From JACDBE01 sp963714055 (lineage in GTDB: Bacteria > Actinomycetota > Acidimicrobiia > Spongiisociales > UBA5794), in contig OY970227.1 of assembly GCA_963714055.1 (NCBI GenBank), forward strand, positions 62,001 to 126,000: a DNA stretch of 64,000 nucleotides, read 5' to 3'. The position numbers and the translations under genes were made by a program. Shown one piece after another: positions 38,302 through 46,637 of the stretch. The notes under the pieces were generated by a model. The model was not told where the DNA came from. It made no database searches and saw only the letters and a program-made list of their open reading frames with translations. Every line of letters starts with the position of its first letter. Position 1 is the first letter of the stretch.

Positions 38302-39309
38302 CTAGGAGGGTAGAGCCACACCGCCTCCCGGAGGCGGCTGCAATCTCAGCGCACCGAAGACGGGCTGAGGTGCCGTTGGAGGACACCCCACGACGGCCGG
38401 GTGGCTGAGCTCGTCGCGCATCGTGCGCAGTGTGCGGAGGAACACCGGGATGGAGGCCTCGGTCGACATCGGGTTGGGGCGGGCCGCCTCGAGGATGTGC
38501 TCGTCGGGGCGCAGGATGAGGATCTCGGTGGTGGGCCATGCCTCCTTGATGCGCTCCAGCTCGATGTCGAGCGCCTGCCGGCCCAACCGGTCGAGGGCCT
38601 CCTCGTAGAACCGGGCGCGGCGGCGGGAGTCGAGCGCCGCCATCGGGGCGAGGATGAGCAGCAGGTCGAGCGGCTCGCCCATGCCGAGCACGAGGTCGGC
38701 GCTGGTGCCGCTGGCCATGCCCCCGTCCGAGTACCAGCGGCCGTCGATCATCACCGGCTGGTAGATCATCGGCACCGCCAGCGAAGCCGCCACGGCATCC
38801 TTGAACGGGACCTCGGGCGCCGCGTCGGTGCCGAACGCGGCCCGGGTCCTGGTCACCAGGTCGAAGCCGACCACCACGGTCGGTCGCTCCGGCCATCCCG
38901 ACGCCATCTCCTCGCCGATACGCTCTTCGATCCACTCGGTGAGGCCCTTGGTGGAGTAGAGGGCCGGGCTCCCAGCCAGCATCCGCAGATCGGGGCCCCC
39001 GGTGATCCCGGGGAGCACCCCACGCCGCAGCCACCGTCCCACCCCGGCGGGCCGGGCGCGTCGGTAACAGCGGGCCTTCAGCCGTTCGGTCGCCTCGGCA
39101 CGGGAGCGGGCGCCGTCGATGAAGGTGTCGATGTTGAGGTGCCCACCGCGCAACATGGCCGCGGTGAAGGCGCCGCACGAGGTGCCCACCACCACCGCAG
39201 CGTCGTTGGGATCCCAGCCCGTCGCCATCTCGAGAGCCAGGAGGCACCCGAGGTGATAGGACGCACCGGTGACTCCACCGCCTCCGAGTACCAGCCCCAC
39301 CGAACCCAT
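38302..39309 (-). CDS. Patatin-like phospholipase
   Basis: Predicted lipid acyl hydrolase of 335 residues with a Ser-Asp dyad. GLVLGGGGVTGASYHLG is the oxyanion-hole glycine loop, VVVGTSCGAFTAAML is the GxSxG nucleophile elbow (Ser in GTSCG), and WYSDGGMASG carries the catalytic Asp in DGG. It has no signal peptide, so it probably acts at the cytoplasmic membrane face. The stop codon TAG also forms the first bases of a -10-like TAGCAT in front of the R2 repeat. Confidence 0.88.
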   Translation of the reverse strand: MGSVGLVLGGGGVTGASYHLGCLLALEMATGWDPNDAAVVVGTSCGAFTAAMLRGGHLNIDTFIDGARSRAEATERLKARCYRRARPAGVGRWLRRGVLPGITGGPDLRMLAGSPALYSTKGLTEWIEERIGEEMASGWPERPTVVVGFDLVTRTRAAFGTDAAPEVPFKDAVAASLAVPMIYQPVMIDGRWYSDGGMASGTSADLVLGMGEPLDLLLILAPMAALDSRRRARFYEEALDRLGRQALDIELERIKEAWPTTEILILRPDEHILEAARPNPMSTEASIPVFLRTLRTMRDELSHPAVVGCPPTAPQPVFGALRLQPPPGGGVALPS

Positions 39310-39419
39310 CGTCCAGTCACCTTAGATCGTGCCGCCGAGTTGCCAACGGTTCTCCCGCACTAGATTTCTCCCGGCCGGAAGCTCGTCCGGCTCCGCCGGC
39401 GTACAGGAGCGTCCGGCGG

Positions 39420-39593
39420 CTCCTCCCACAGATGGGGCCCCTACCCCATCGTGGGCTGGACATTCCCGCCGAGCAGAGCTCGGCTCCTCCCACAGATGGG
39501 GCCCCTACCCCATCGTGGGCTGGACATTCCCGCCGAGCAGAGCTCGGCTCCTCCCACAGATGGGGCCCCTACCCCATCGTGGGCCGTGGGTGT
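39420..39593. repeat. R3 repeat, three tandem copies with 64-bp period
   Basis: Copies begin at 39420, 39484 and 39548 (the last partial). Each contains CCCACAGATGGGG, then CCCCTACCCCATCGTGGG, which pair as a hairpin, and a GAGCAGAGCTCGG palindrome. The unit matches R3 copies at 47.8 and 53.4 kb in reverse. Together with the mshD promoter this accounts for the 332-base gap 39310-39641; 39310-39419 shows nothing I recognise. Confidence 0.75.
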
Positions 39594-39629
39594 CTTTGCT
39601 TTGCCCGGCCTCGAACGGGCCTGGCGTTC

Positions 39630-39635
39630 TACCCT
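39630..39635 (+). promoter_or_regulatory. TACCCT -10 box, leaderless mshD
   Basis: TACCCT, six bases, then the mshD ATG. Confidence 0.5.
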
Positions 39636-39641
39636 GCGGCC

Positions 39642-40538
39642 ATGAAGGTCCGCACCGCCCATCCGTCCGATCGGGACGCCATCGAGGTGCTGCTGGCCCG
39701 CCGTGAGGAGGCGGACGGGCACCCTGCGGTCAGCGAGCACAAGGCCATCCGGCTGCTGTCGCATGAGCAGATCGGGCGGGTCGTCGTCGACGGCGGCAAC
39801 CGGGCACCCTCCAGGCTGGTGGGCTACGCGGTGGCCTCCCGTCACCCGGCCGCCGCCGACATCCCGCACGGGCATTGGACCATGGAGATCGTGTCCGAGC
39901 CGGGGCACCCCGGGGAGATCGCCATCGTGCGGATGCTGGTGGAAACGGCCCCGGACGTGATCCCCGACGACGCCCCGCTGACGCTGTGGGTGTGGCGACC
40001 GGCGGAGACGGCGGCGGTGTCGACCCTCGGCCTCGGCAGGGTGCGGATGCTGGCCGAGATGGGGCGGGACCTGCCCACTGGGATCCACTGGACGCTGCCC
40101 GAAGGCGTCGAGCTGCGGCCCTTCCGGCACGAGGATGGCGCCGCGTGGCTCAGCGCCAACAACGCCGCCTTCGCCGGGCACCCGGAGAACGGGGCTCTCG
40201 ACGCCGACAATCTGGCCAAGCGCCTCGCCCAGCCCTGGTTCGACGCCGAGGGATTCCTGCTCGCCTGGGAAGGCGAAAGGATCGCCGGCTTCTGTTGGAC
40301 CAAGGTGCACGACGACGGCAGGGGAGAGATCTACATACTGGCGGTGGTGCCCGAGGCGCAGGGTCGCGGGCTGGGCAAGGCGCTCCTGCTCGCCGGGCTC
40401 GACGACCTCAACCGGCGGCACAACGTGAGTGAGGCGATCCTGTACACCGACGCCGAGGACGGGCGCGCCGTGGGGCTCTACGAGGCGACCGGGTTCGGGA
40501 CGGTGCGGATGCTCGAGGAGCTGACGCTGCGGCGGTGA
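39642..40538 (+). CDS. mshD: Mycothiol synthase
   Basis: Acetyltransferase for the last step of mycothiol synthesis, acetylating Cys-GlcN-Ins. About 298 residues with two GNAT domains: a degenerate N-terminal one and an active C-terminal one. The latter has NNAAFAGHPENGALDADNL, PWFDAEGFLLAWEGERIAGF, CWTKVHDDGRGEIYILAVVP and the acetyl-CoA loop EAQGRGLGKALLLAGL. These match MshD closely. The presence of mycothiol supports an actinobacterial host. Convergent with the zinc-ribbon gene, ten bases away. Confidence 0.88.
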   Translation: MKVRTAHPSDRDAIEVLLARREEADGHPAVSEHKAIRLLSHEQIGRVVVDGGNRAPSRLVGYAVASRHPAAADIPHGHWTMEIVSEPGHPGEIAIVRMLVETAPDVIPDDAPLTLWVWRPAETAAVSTLGLGRVRMLAEMGRDLPTGIHWTLPEGVELRPFRHEDGAAWLSANNAAFAGHPENGALDADNLAKRLAQPWFDAEGFLLAWEGERIAGFCWTKVHDDGRGEIYILAVVPEAQGRGLGKALLLAGLDDLNRRHNVSEAILYTDAEDGRAVGLYEATGFGTVRMLEELTLRR

Positions 40539-40548
40539 CGCTCGCCGG

Positions 40549-40821
40549 CTACCCGAACGGCTGGCCGCACGACCGACAGCGCCGGTCGCTCTCCGACGTG
40601 GCCGCCCGGCACCACGGGCACGGGAGATCGGAGCCGAGCGGGAACCCGCCCGCCCAATCGTCTTCGGGGTCGGGGCCGATCGGGTCGAAGCGCACCCGGG
40701 CACCGGCCGCCACCAGGGTGCGGCGCCGGACCGGCGCCGGGGCTTCGGTCGAAGGGGCAGCCCTGGTGAGCGCCACCACGATGCCGGCGATCAGGCCCGC
40801 CGCGGCCACGATCTCGAGCAT
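40549..40821 (-). CDS. Small membrane-anchored zinc-ribbon protein
   Basis: Protein of 90 residues. Residues 1-20 are one hydrophobic segment (MLEIVAAAGLIAGIVVALT), then a basic linker, and a C-terminal double CxxC (LPCPWCRAA, RRCRSCGQPFG) that should bind zinc. A GGAGGGG ribosome binding site precedes the ATG at 40821, so a longer upstream reading frame is rejected. Function is unknown. Confidence 0.65.
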   Translation of the reverse strand: MLEIVAAAGLIAGIVVALTRAAPSTEAPAPVRRRTLVAAGARVRFDPIGPDPEDDWAGGFPLGSDLPCPWCRAATSESDRRCRSCGQPFG

Positions 40822-40900
40822 GCCCGACCCCTCCTCGGTTTGGCTGCTGGCCAAGGCTAGGGAGCGCAAGGACGGTTTTCGCGGATTTGCCCTCGCTCCC

Positions 40901-41068
40901 GATGTCCCCTTTCCCTTCCGCCTCTGGGGGAAGGGTGGCCGCAGCACGGGCCGAAAGGCTGGTCGGCGGACGGGAAGGGGGTTCCGATGTCTTGTTTCCC
41001 TTCCCCCTGCGGGAAGGGTGTCTGCACCACGGGCCGAAGGCCTGCACGGCAGACGGGAAGGGGGCTCC
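40901..41068. repeat. R4 repeat, two tandem copies
   Basis: Copies begin at 40901 and 40986 (period 85). Each has TTTCCCTTCC, a GGGAAGGGTG partner, GGGCCGAAGGCC-like palindrome and GACGGGAAGGGGG. They fill most of the 310-base gap before thrS (40822-41131). A TAGCCT box at about 41097 follows them and may be the thrS promoter, 29 bases before the GTG. Confidence 0.7.
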
Positions 41069-41131
41069 GCCCATTCGAGCCCATCTCAACGGGATGTAGC
41101 CTGAGGCACCCCAACCCACCCGGGAGACGGC

Positions 41132-43066
41132 GTGGCGATCAACCTCACCTTCCCAGACGGCAGCGCCCACGAGTTCGCCGACGGCACGACCGGCGCCGAG
41201 GTCGCCGCATCGATCGGGCGGCGGCTGGCCGAGGCGGCGGTGGTGGCGAGCCTCGACGGTGTCGTCCTCGACCTCTCCCGGCCACTGCCCGGCGACGGCG
41301 AGTTCGCCGTGGTCACCGACACCAGCGACGAGGGTCGTGCGGTCATCCGCCACTCGTCGGCCCATGTCCTCGCTCAGGCGGTGCTCGACCTGTACCCCGG
41401 AGCCGCCTTCGCCATCGGCCCGCCCATCGAGGACGGCTTCTACTACGACTTCGACATCGGGCGCGCCTTCCACCCCGACGACCTCGAGGCGATCGAAGCC
41501 CGGATGCACGAGATCATCGCCGAAGACCAGCCGTTCGAGCGCCAGGTGGTGGCAACGACCGAGGCCAGGGAGCTCTTCGCCGGCCAGCCCTTCAAGACCG
41601 AGATCATCGACGGCGTCGACGAGGCCCAGGGAGCCGGGGCCGAAGAGGTGAGCCTCTACCGCAACCTCGACTTCGTCGACCTGTGCCGGGGTCCCCACCT
41701 GCCGTCGACCGGCCGGATCAAGGCGGTGAAGCTGCTGCGGTCGTCCGGGTCGTACTGGCGGGGGGACGAGAAGAACCCGCAGCTGCAACGCATCTACGGC
41801 ACCGCCTGGGAGACCCCGCAGGCGATGGCCGACTACCTCGATCGGGTCGAGCAGGCCAGGCTTCGCGATCATCGGAAGCTCGGGCACGACCTCGACCTGT
41901 TCTCCTCCCCGCCGGAGTTGGGACAGGGGCTCGCCGTATGGCACCCGAACGGCGGGATGCTGCGCAAGGTGATGGAGGACTACAGCCGGCGCCTCCACAC
42001 CGAGTACGGGTTCGATTTCGTGGTGAGCCCGCAACTGGCCAAGGAGGAGCTGTGGGAGACCTCCGGCCACCTCGGCTGGTACGCCGACAACATGTACCCG
42101 GCGGTCGTCGTCGACGATGGCGAGCGCTACCGGGTGAAGCCGATGAACTGCCCCTTCCACGTGCTCATCTACCGCAGCGCGGCGCGCTCGTACCGCCGGC
42201 TCCCCATGCGGTTGTCGGAGCTGGGGGCGGTGTACCGCTACGAGCGCTCGGGCACGCTCCAGGGACTGCTCCGGGTCCGGGGCCTCACCCAGGACGACAG
42301 CCACACCTTCTGCACCAGGGAGCAGCTCGCCTCGGAGTTGGAGCGTCACCTCGACTTCGTGTTGACGCTGTTCGCCGACTTCGGGTTCGAGGAGATCGAG
42401 GCCGAGCTGTCGACCCGTGACGAGGACAAGTGGATGGGGGACCTGGATCTCTGGGACGAGGCCACCAAGCTGCTCCGGCTGACACTGGAGAAGCGCGGAG
42501 TCGACTATCGGGTCGGCGAGGGCGAGGCGGCGTTCTACGGGCCGAAGATCGACGTCCACGTGAAGGATGCCCTGGGACGGCGGTGGCAATGCTCCACGAT
42601 CCAGCTCGACTTCAGCACGCCGCAGCGCTTCGACCTCGAGTACACCACCCCCGAGAACACCAAGGCGCAGCCGGTGATGATCCACTGTGCCAAGTTCGGA
42701 GCGGTGGAGCGGTTCGTCGCCGTCCTGGTGGAGCACTACGCCGGGGCGTTCCCCGCCTGGCTGAGCCCGATCCAGGCGACCGTGATCCCGGTGGCCGACC
42801 GCCACGACGGGTACGCCGCCGAGGTCGAGTCACTCCTCCGCAGGGCGGGGTTGCGGGTCGAGCTCGACCTCAGCGACCAGTCGCTCGGCGAGAAGGTGCG
42901 GCGAGCCATCACCGACAAGCACCCGGCGGTCATCGTCGTCGGCGACAGTGATGTCGAGGCCGGGAGCGTCGGGCTGCGGCTGCGCGGAGACGACGCCGAG
43001 CGTCGGGGAGTGCCGGTGGACGAGGCTGTGTCCGAGCTGGCGGCTCTGTGCACGCCACCTCGATGA
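41132..43066 (+). CDS. thrS: Threonyl-tRNA synthetase
   Basis: Class II synthetase of 644 residues that charges tRNA-Thr. Domains in order: TGS (1-65), N2 editing domain (HSSAHVLAQAVLDLYPGAAF and later CRGPHLPSTGRI), then the catalytic core with zinc ligands (MNCPFHVLIYR), motif 2 (YRYERSGTLQGLLRVRGLTQ) and motif 3 region (KAQPVMIHCAKFGAVERFV), and the anticodon domain (ATVIPVADRHDGYAAEVESL). Full length. It is the first gene of the conserved actinobacterial neighbourhood that continues to rel. Confidence 0.97.
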   Translation: MAINLTFPDGSAHEFADGTTGAEVAASIGRRLAEAAVVASLDGVVLDLSRPLPGDGEFAVVTDTSDEGRAVIRHSSAHVLAQAVLDLYPGAAFAIGPPIEDGFYYDFDIGRAFHPDDLEAIEARMHEIIAEDQPFERQVVATTEARELFAGQPFKTEIIDGVDEAQGAGAEEVSLYRNLDFVDLCRGPHLPSTGRIKAVKLLRSSGSYWRGDEKNPQLQRIYGTAWETPQAMADYLDRVEQARLRDHRKLGHDLDLFSSPPELGQGLAVWHPNGGMLRKVMEDYSRRLHTEYGFDFVVSPQLAKEELWETSGHLGWYADNMYPAVVVDDGERYRVKPMNCPFHVLIYRSAARSYRRLPMRLSELGAVYRYERSGTLQGLLRVRGLTQDDSHTFCTREQLASELERHLDFVLTLFADFGFEEIEAELSTRDEDKWMGDLDLWDEATKLLRLTLEKRGVDYRVGEGEAAFYGPKIDVHVKDALGRRWQCSTIQLDFSTPQRFDLEYTTPENTKAQPVMIHCAKFGAVERFVAVLVEHYAGAFPAWLSPIQATVIPVADRHDGYAAEVESLLRRAGLRVELDLSDQSLGEKVRRAITDKHPAVIVVGDSDVEAGSVGLRLRGDDAERRGVPVDEAVSELAALCTPPR

Positions 43067-43081
43067 CCGTGGAGGCCGTCG

Positions 43082-43591
43082 TTGTCGGCTGACCGTCGCC
43101 GCGCCGGCCGGCGAGGGATCGAGATCCCTCCCGAGATCGCCGAGGGTGTCGCCGTGCCCGACGACCTCGACGCCGAGGTGCTCGACCCCCATGCCGTTCC
43201 CGACCCGCAACGACGCCGTCGGGCGGCGTTGGTGTATGTGGTTGCCGCCGTCCTGACCGCCATCGGGGTGCTGGTCGATGCCCTGCCCACCGGAATGTGG
43301 CTCACCGTCGCGCTTCTCGCCGCCATCGCCGGGTGGTACCTCCTCGGGGCGTGGCACCTGGCGGTGCGCGAGGGCGCCGCCCTCGAAGCTGCCAACCGGG
43401 CGATCGGATTCCCCGTTGGGCATGCGTCCGCCAACCTGGGCTTCAGGGGCTGGCGGAGCCGACCGATTTGGAATGTGCTGGTGTTTTCCGCCGACGACCC
43501 GCCATCGCGCCGTGGGCTCGTCCGCGTCGACGGCATCGACGGCTCGGTCGTGGAGACCTACGTCGAGGACGTCCCGCCGGGCGAGTGGTGA
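43082..43591 (+). CDS. Membrane protein of unknown function
   Basis: About 169 residues. A charged N-terminal 50 residues (IPPEIAEGVAVPDDLDAEVL) are followed by two hydrophobic segments (ALVYVVAAVLTAIGVLV, and MWLTVALLAAIAGWYLLG), then a soluble C-terminal 70 residues containing GFPVGHASANLGFRGWRSRP and WNVLVFSADDPPSRRGLV. The TTG start is preceded by TGGAGG. No family is recognised. It follows thrS by 16 bases and is convergent with citrate synthase. Confidence 0.65.
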   Translation: MSADRRRAGRRGIEIPPEIAEGVAVPDDLDAEVLDPHAVPDPQRRRRAALVYVVAAVLTAIGVLVDALPTGMWLTVALLAAIAGWYLLGAWHLAVREGAALEAANRAIGFPVGHASANLGFRGWRSRPIWNVLVFSADDPPSRRGLVRVDGIDGSVVETYVEDVPPGEW

Positions 43592-43614
43592 GGTCCGGGA
43601 CGCCGGGCTGTGCC

Positions 43615-44907
43615 CTAGCGCTGGTCGAGGGGGACGAAGTCGCGCATCGCCTGGCCGGTATAGATCTGCCGGGGCCGGGCGATCTTGTTGTCGCCGTGCT
43701 CGTGCATCTCCATCCAGTTGGCGATCCATCCGGGCAGGCGCCCGATGGCGAAGAGCACCGTGAACATCCGGGTGGGGAAGCCCAGTGCCCGGAAGATCAG
43801 CCCCGAGTAGAAGTCGACATTGGGGTACAGCTTCCGGCTGACGAAGTAGTCGTCCTCGAGCGCCGCCGTCTCCAGTTGGTGGGCGATCTCGAGCAACGGG
43901 TCGTCCTTGCTGACCGTGCCCAGCACGTCGTCGGCGAAGCGCTTCAGGATGCGCGCCCTCGGGTCGTAGTTGCGGTAGATGCGGTGACCGAAGCCCATCA
44001 ACCGGTAGGGGTCGTCCTTGTCCTTGGCCCGGGTGATCGCCTTCTCCACCGTCATGTCGGGGTCGACGTGGATGGCGTCCAGCATCTCGACGACCTCTTG
44101 GTTGGCGCCACCGTGGAGCGGGCCCCAGAGGGCGTTCATCCCGGCAGCCACGGAGGCGAACAGGTTCGCCTGGCTGGAGCCGACGAAGCGCACCGTCGCC
44201 GTGGAGCAGTTCTGCCCGTGGTCGGCGTGGAGGATGAGCAGCACGTTGAGTGCCTTGGCGATGATCGGGTCGATCTTCTCCTCCTCCACCGGGAGGGCGA
44301 ACATCATGTGGAGGAAGTTCTCCACGTAGCTCAGGTCGTTGCGCGGGTAGACGTACGGCTGGCCGATCGACTTCTTGTACGCCCAGGCGGCCACCGTCGG
44401 CATCTTGGCGATCAGCCGGGTGGCGCTCTCCCGCACCGCTTCCGGGTCCTTCGGGTTGTAGTACGGCTCGTAGAAGGTAGAGATGGCGTTGGTGGCGGAG
44501 GACAGGATCGCCATGGGGTGGGCGCTGCGGGGGAAGGCGTCGAAGAACCGCTTGAGCTCCTCGTTGAGCAGGGTGTGGTGCCGCACCTTGGCCCGCCACC
44601 CCTCCAGGGCGACGGTGTCGGGGAGCTCGCCGAAGAGAAGGAGATACGCCACCTCGAGGAAGCCGCATTGCTCGGCGAGGTCCTCGATCCGGTAGCCACG
44701 GTGCCACAGTGTCCCGTTGCCGCCGTCGATGTAGGTGATGGCGCTCTCGGTGCTCGCCGTGTTGGCGTATCCCGGGTCGAAGGTGACGTAGCCGGTGTCG
44801 CCGCGCACGGTGCGGATATCGAGCCCGACGTCACCGATGGTCGACTCGACCACCGGCAACAGGTAGCCCTCGTCGCCGATGCGCAGCTCCGGCTTGGTCT
44901 CCGTCAT
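43615..44907 (-). CDS. gltA: Citrate synthase
   Basis: Condenses acetyl-CoA and oxaloacetate in the TCA cycle. About 430 residues, the hexameric (type II) length. Signatures: LHADHGQNCSTATVRFVGSS, the active-site His in NALWGPLHGGANQEVVEML, RLMGFGHRIYRNYDPRARIL and the catalytic Asp region VDFYSGLIFRALG. The N-terminal beta-rich segment (GDTGYVTFDPGYANTASTES) is typical of NADH-sensitive-type enzymes. AAAGGA precedes the ATG. Its presence here interrupts the otherwise common thrS-pgsA order. Confidence 0.96.
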   Translation of the reverse strand: MTETKPELRIGDEGYLLPVVESTIGDVGLDIRTVRGDTGYVTFDPGYANTASTESAITYIDGGNGTLWHRGYRIEDLAEQCGFLEVAYLLLFGELPDTVALEGWRAKVRHHTLLNEELKRFFDAFPRSAHPMAILSSATNAISTFYEPYYNPKDPEAVRESATRLIAKMPTVAAWAYKKSIGQPYVYPRNDLSYVENFLHMMFALPVEEEKIDPIIAKALNVLLILHADHGQNCSTATVRFVGSSQANLFASVAAGMNALWGPLHGGANQEVVEMLDAIHVDPDMTVEKAITRAKDKDDPYRLMGFGHRIYRNYDPRARILKRFADDVLGTVSKDDPLLEIAHQLETAALEDDYFVSRKLYPNVDFYSGLIFRALGFPTRMFTVLFAIGRLPGWIANWMEMHEHGDNKIARPRQIYTGQAMRDFVPLDQR

Positions 44908-44955
44908 CCAGGTCCTTTCACCGACGAGGAAAAACGTGGGTTCGGGGGCGCGGCG

Positions 44956-44961
44956 AGTGTA
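44956..44961 (-). promoter_or_regulatory. TACACT -10 box for gltA
   Basis: TACACT on the minus strand about 50 bases upstream of the gltA ATG. Confidence 0.35.
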
Positions 44962-45028
44962 GCTACGCGCCCGGGGTGGCCAGTCGGGATGCATTTCGAC
45001 CAGGCGGAGCTCACTACATCGGACGGCT

Positions 45029-45113
45029 GGGCTCCTCCCCGTCATCCGTGCCGGCCTTCGGCCCGTATCGCTGCCACGCCTCCTCCGGTAGGCGAGGGGA
45101 AACGGAACCCGGT
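45029..45113. repeat. R4 repeat, single copy
   Basis: Contains GGCTCCTCCCCGTC, a CCGGCCTTCGGCC hairpin, CTGCCACGCCTCC and GGCGAGGGGAAACGG, the same order as the reverse of the R4 copies at 40.9 kb. It lies between the gltA promoter and the pgsA ribosome binding site. Confidence 0.6.
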
Positions 45114-45153
45114 GGGCAAGCTGGTAACTTTCCGGGCCGGAAGGAGGACGAGT

Positions 45154-45747
45154 TTGCTCGACCTCAAGGGTCGGAGCCGGGTTGCTCCGATGCTCGACGC
45201 CATCGCGGTGACGCTGTCGAAGGCGCGGCTGACCCCCACCATGGTCACGGCCGCCGGGCTCGCCGTCACCATCGCCGGGGCCGTGTTGATCGCCGTGCAG
45301 CGTTACACCCTCGGGGCGATCGTCACCGCCATCGGCTGCATCCTCGACACGCTCGACGGCCCGCTGGCGAGGCACCAGGGCAAGGCGTCCATCCGGGGCG
45401 CCTTCGTCGACACCATGGCCGACCGATTCGGGGAGATCGCCATCTGGTCGGGGCTGGCGTTCAGCCTGCGCGACGAGGAGCCGGCGCTGATGCTGTGCCT
45501 GTTCGCCCTCGCCTTCTCGCTTCTCACGCCCTACGTGCGGGCGAAGGCGGAGAGCTGGGGCGCCGAGGGTCGCGGCGGGTGGATGGGCCGGGCCGAGCGG
45601 ATGATCCTGATCCTCGTCGGGGTCTTCGCCACCGGGGTCGGTGGCGGCCTGCGTGTGTTGTATCCGGTGCTGTGGGTGTTCGTCGTGCTCGCCGGCTTCA
45701 CCGTCTTCCAGAGGATCCGTAGGACCTGGGAGCAGCTGGAGCGGTGA
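45154..45747 (+). CDS. pgsA: CDP-alcohol phosphatidyltransferase (phosphatidylinositol-phosphate synthase type)
   Basis: Integral membrane enzyme of about 197 residues with six hydrophobic segments. The family motif is complete: DTLDGPLARHQGKASIRGAF then VDTMADR, giving the four metal-binding aspartates. Because acyltransferase and mannosyltransferase genes of PIM synthesis follow, the acceptor is probably inositol 1-phosphate rather than glycerol phosphate. The TTG start is chosen for AAGGAGG six bases upstream. The stop overlaps the next start (GTGA). Confidence 0.9.
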   Translation: MLDLKGRSRVAPMLDAIAVTLSKARLTPTMVTAAGLAVTIAGAVLIAVQRYTLGAIVTAIGCILDTLDGPLARHQGKASIRGAFVDTMADRFGEIAIWSGLAFSLRDEEPALMLCLFALAFSLLTPYVRAKAESWGAEGRGGWMGRAERMILILVGVFATGVGGGLRVLYPVLWVFVVLAGFTVFQRIRRTWEQLER

Positions 45748-46637
45748 GCCGCTTCGACGGGTTGGGCACCTATGCCCTGTTCCGGCTGTCGGCCGGGATC
45801 CTCTCGCTGCTCCCCGAGCCGGTGGCCCGTCGGTTGGGGGAGGGGCTGGGGTGGGCAGGCTCGTTCGTCGTCCCCGGCCGGCTGGCCCTGGTACACCGCC
45901 ACCTGGCGCGGGTGGTCGGCGAGGAGGAGGCGACGAGGCGGCGGGTCAGGCGGATGTTCGCCAGCTATGGCCGGTACTGGGCCGAGGTCTTCTGGGTGAC
46001 CCCACGGCGGGTCACCGACATCCTCGCCACCAGCCGCCTGATCAACCCGGAGCGGTTGGAGGCGGCGGCGCAGTCCGGGAGGGGAGTGATCCTCGCCCTG
46101 CCGCACACCGGCAACTGGGAGTCGGCGGGGGCTGCCTCCGCCAGCCACGGGGCGCCGGTCCTGGCGGTGGCGGAGGCGTTGCCCAATCGACGCCTCATCG
46201 AGTGGTTCATCGACCTGCGGCGCAAGGTTGGGATGGAGGTCGTGCTCGCCGACGGCGACCGCACGCTGACCACCACCCTCGTCCGCCGGCTGAAGGGCGG
46301 AGGCACCATCGCGCTGGTATCAGACCGCGACCTGTCGGGACGGGGGGTGCCGGTGACGTTCTTCGGCGAGCAGACGACGCTGCCGGCGGGCCCGGCCACG
46401 CTGGCCGAGCGCACCGGGGCGATCCTGCTGCCGGTCGGTTGCTACTTCGAGCGGGGGCGCGGCAACCGCTTCGTGATCGAAGAGCCGATCGAGGTGCCCG
46501 ACCTCCCCACCCGGGAGGAGCGGGTGGTGGCGACCACCCAGGCGCTCGCCGAGGTCCTCGAGATGATCGTGGGCCGCGCTCCCGAGCAGTGGCACCTGTT
46601 CCAACCCAACTGGCCGTCCGACCGGGCGCCGCGGTGA
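45744..46637 (+). CDS. Phosphatidylinositol mannoside acyltransferase (PatA-like)
   Basis: Lysophospholipid/lipid A-type acyltransferase of about 297 residues. The catalytic HxxxxE is in ALPHTGNWESAGA; SDRDLSGRGVPVTFFGEQTT and LPAGPATLAERTGAILLPVG are the usual acceptor-site segments. In mycobacteria the protein between pgsA and pimA acylates the mannose of PIM. It has one N-terminal hydrophobic region and acts at the inner membrane leaflet. Overlaps pgsA and pimA by four bases each. Confidence 0.88.
   Translation: MSRFDGLGTYALFRLSAGILSLLPEPVARRLGEGLGWAGSFVVPGRLALVHRHLARVVGEEEATRRRVRRMFASYGRYWAEVFWVTPRRVTDILATSRLINPERLEAAAQSGRGVILALPHTGNWESAGAASASHGAPVLAVAEALPNRRLIEWFIDLRRKVGMEVVLADGDRTLTTTLVRRLKGGGTIALVSDRDLSGRGVPVTFFGEQTTLPAGPATLAERTGAILLPVGCYFERGRGNRFVIEEPIEVPDLPTREERVVATTQALAEVLEMIVGRAPEQWHLFQPNWPSDRAPR

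Noticed and set aside
39420..39593. Possible CRISPR array
   Set aside because: The 64-bp units repeat in full, with no unique spacers between short repeats.
40822..41131. T-box or other riboswitch upstream of thrS
   Set aside because: The region is taken up by two R4 repeats; no T-box core sequence is visible.
40478..45747. Long frames antisense to thrS and to citrate synthase
   Set aside because: Shadow frames; both real genes have complete catalytic motifs on the other strand.
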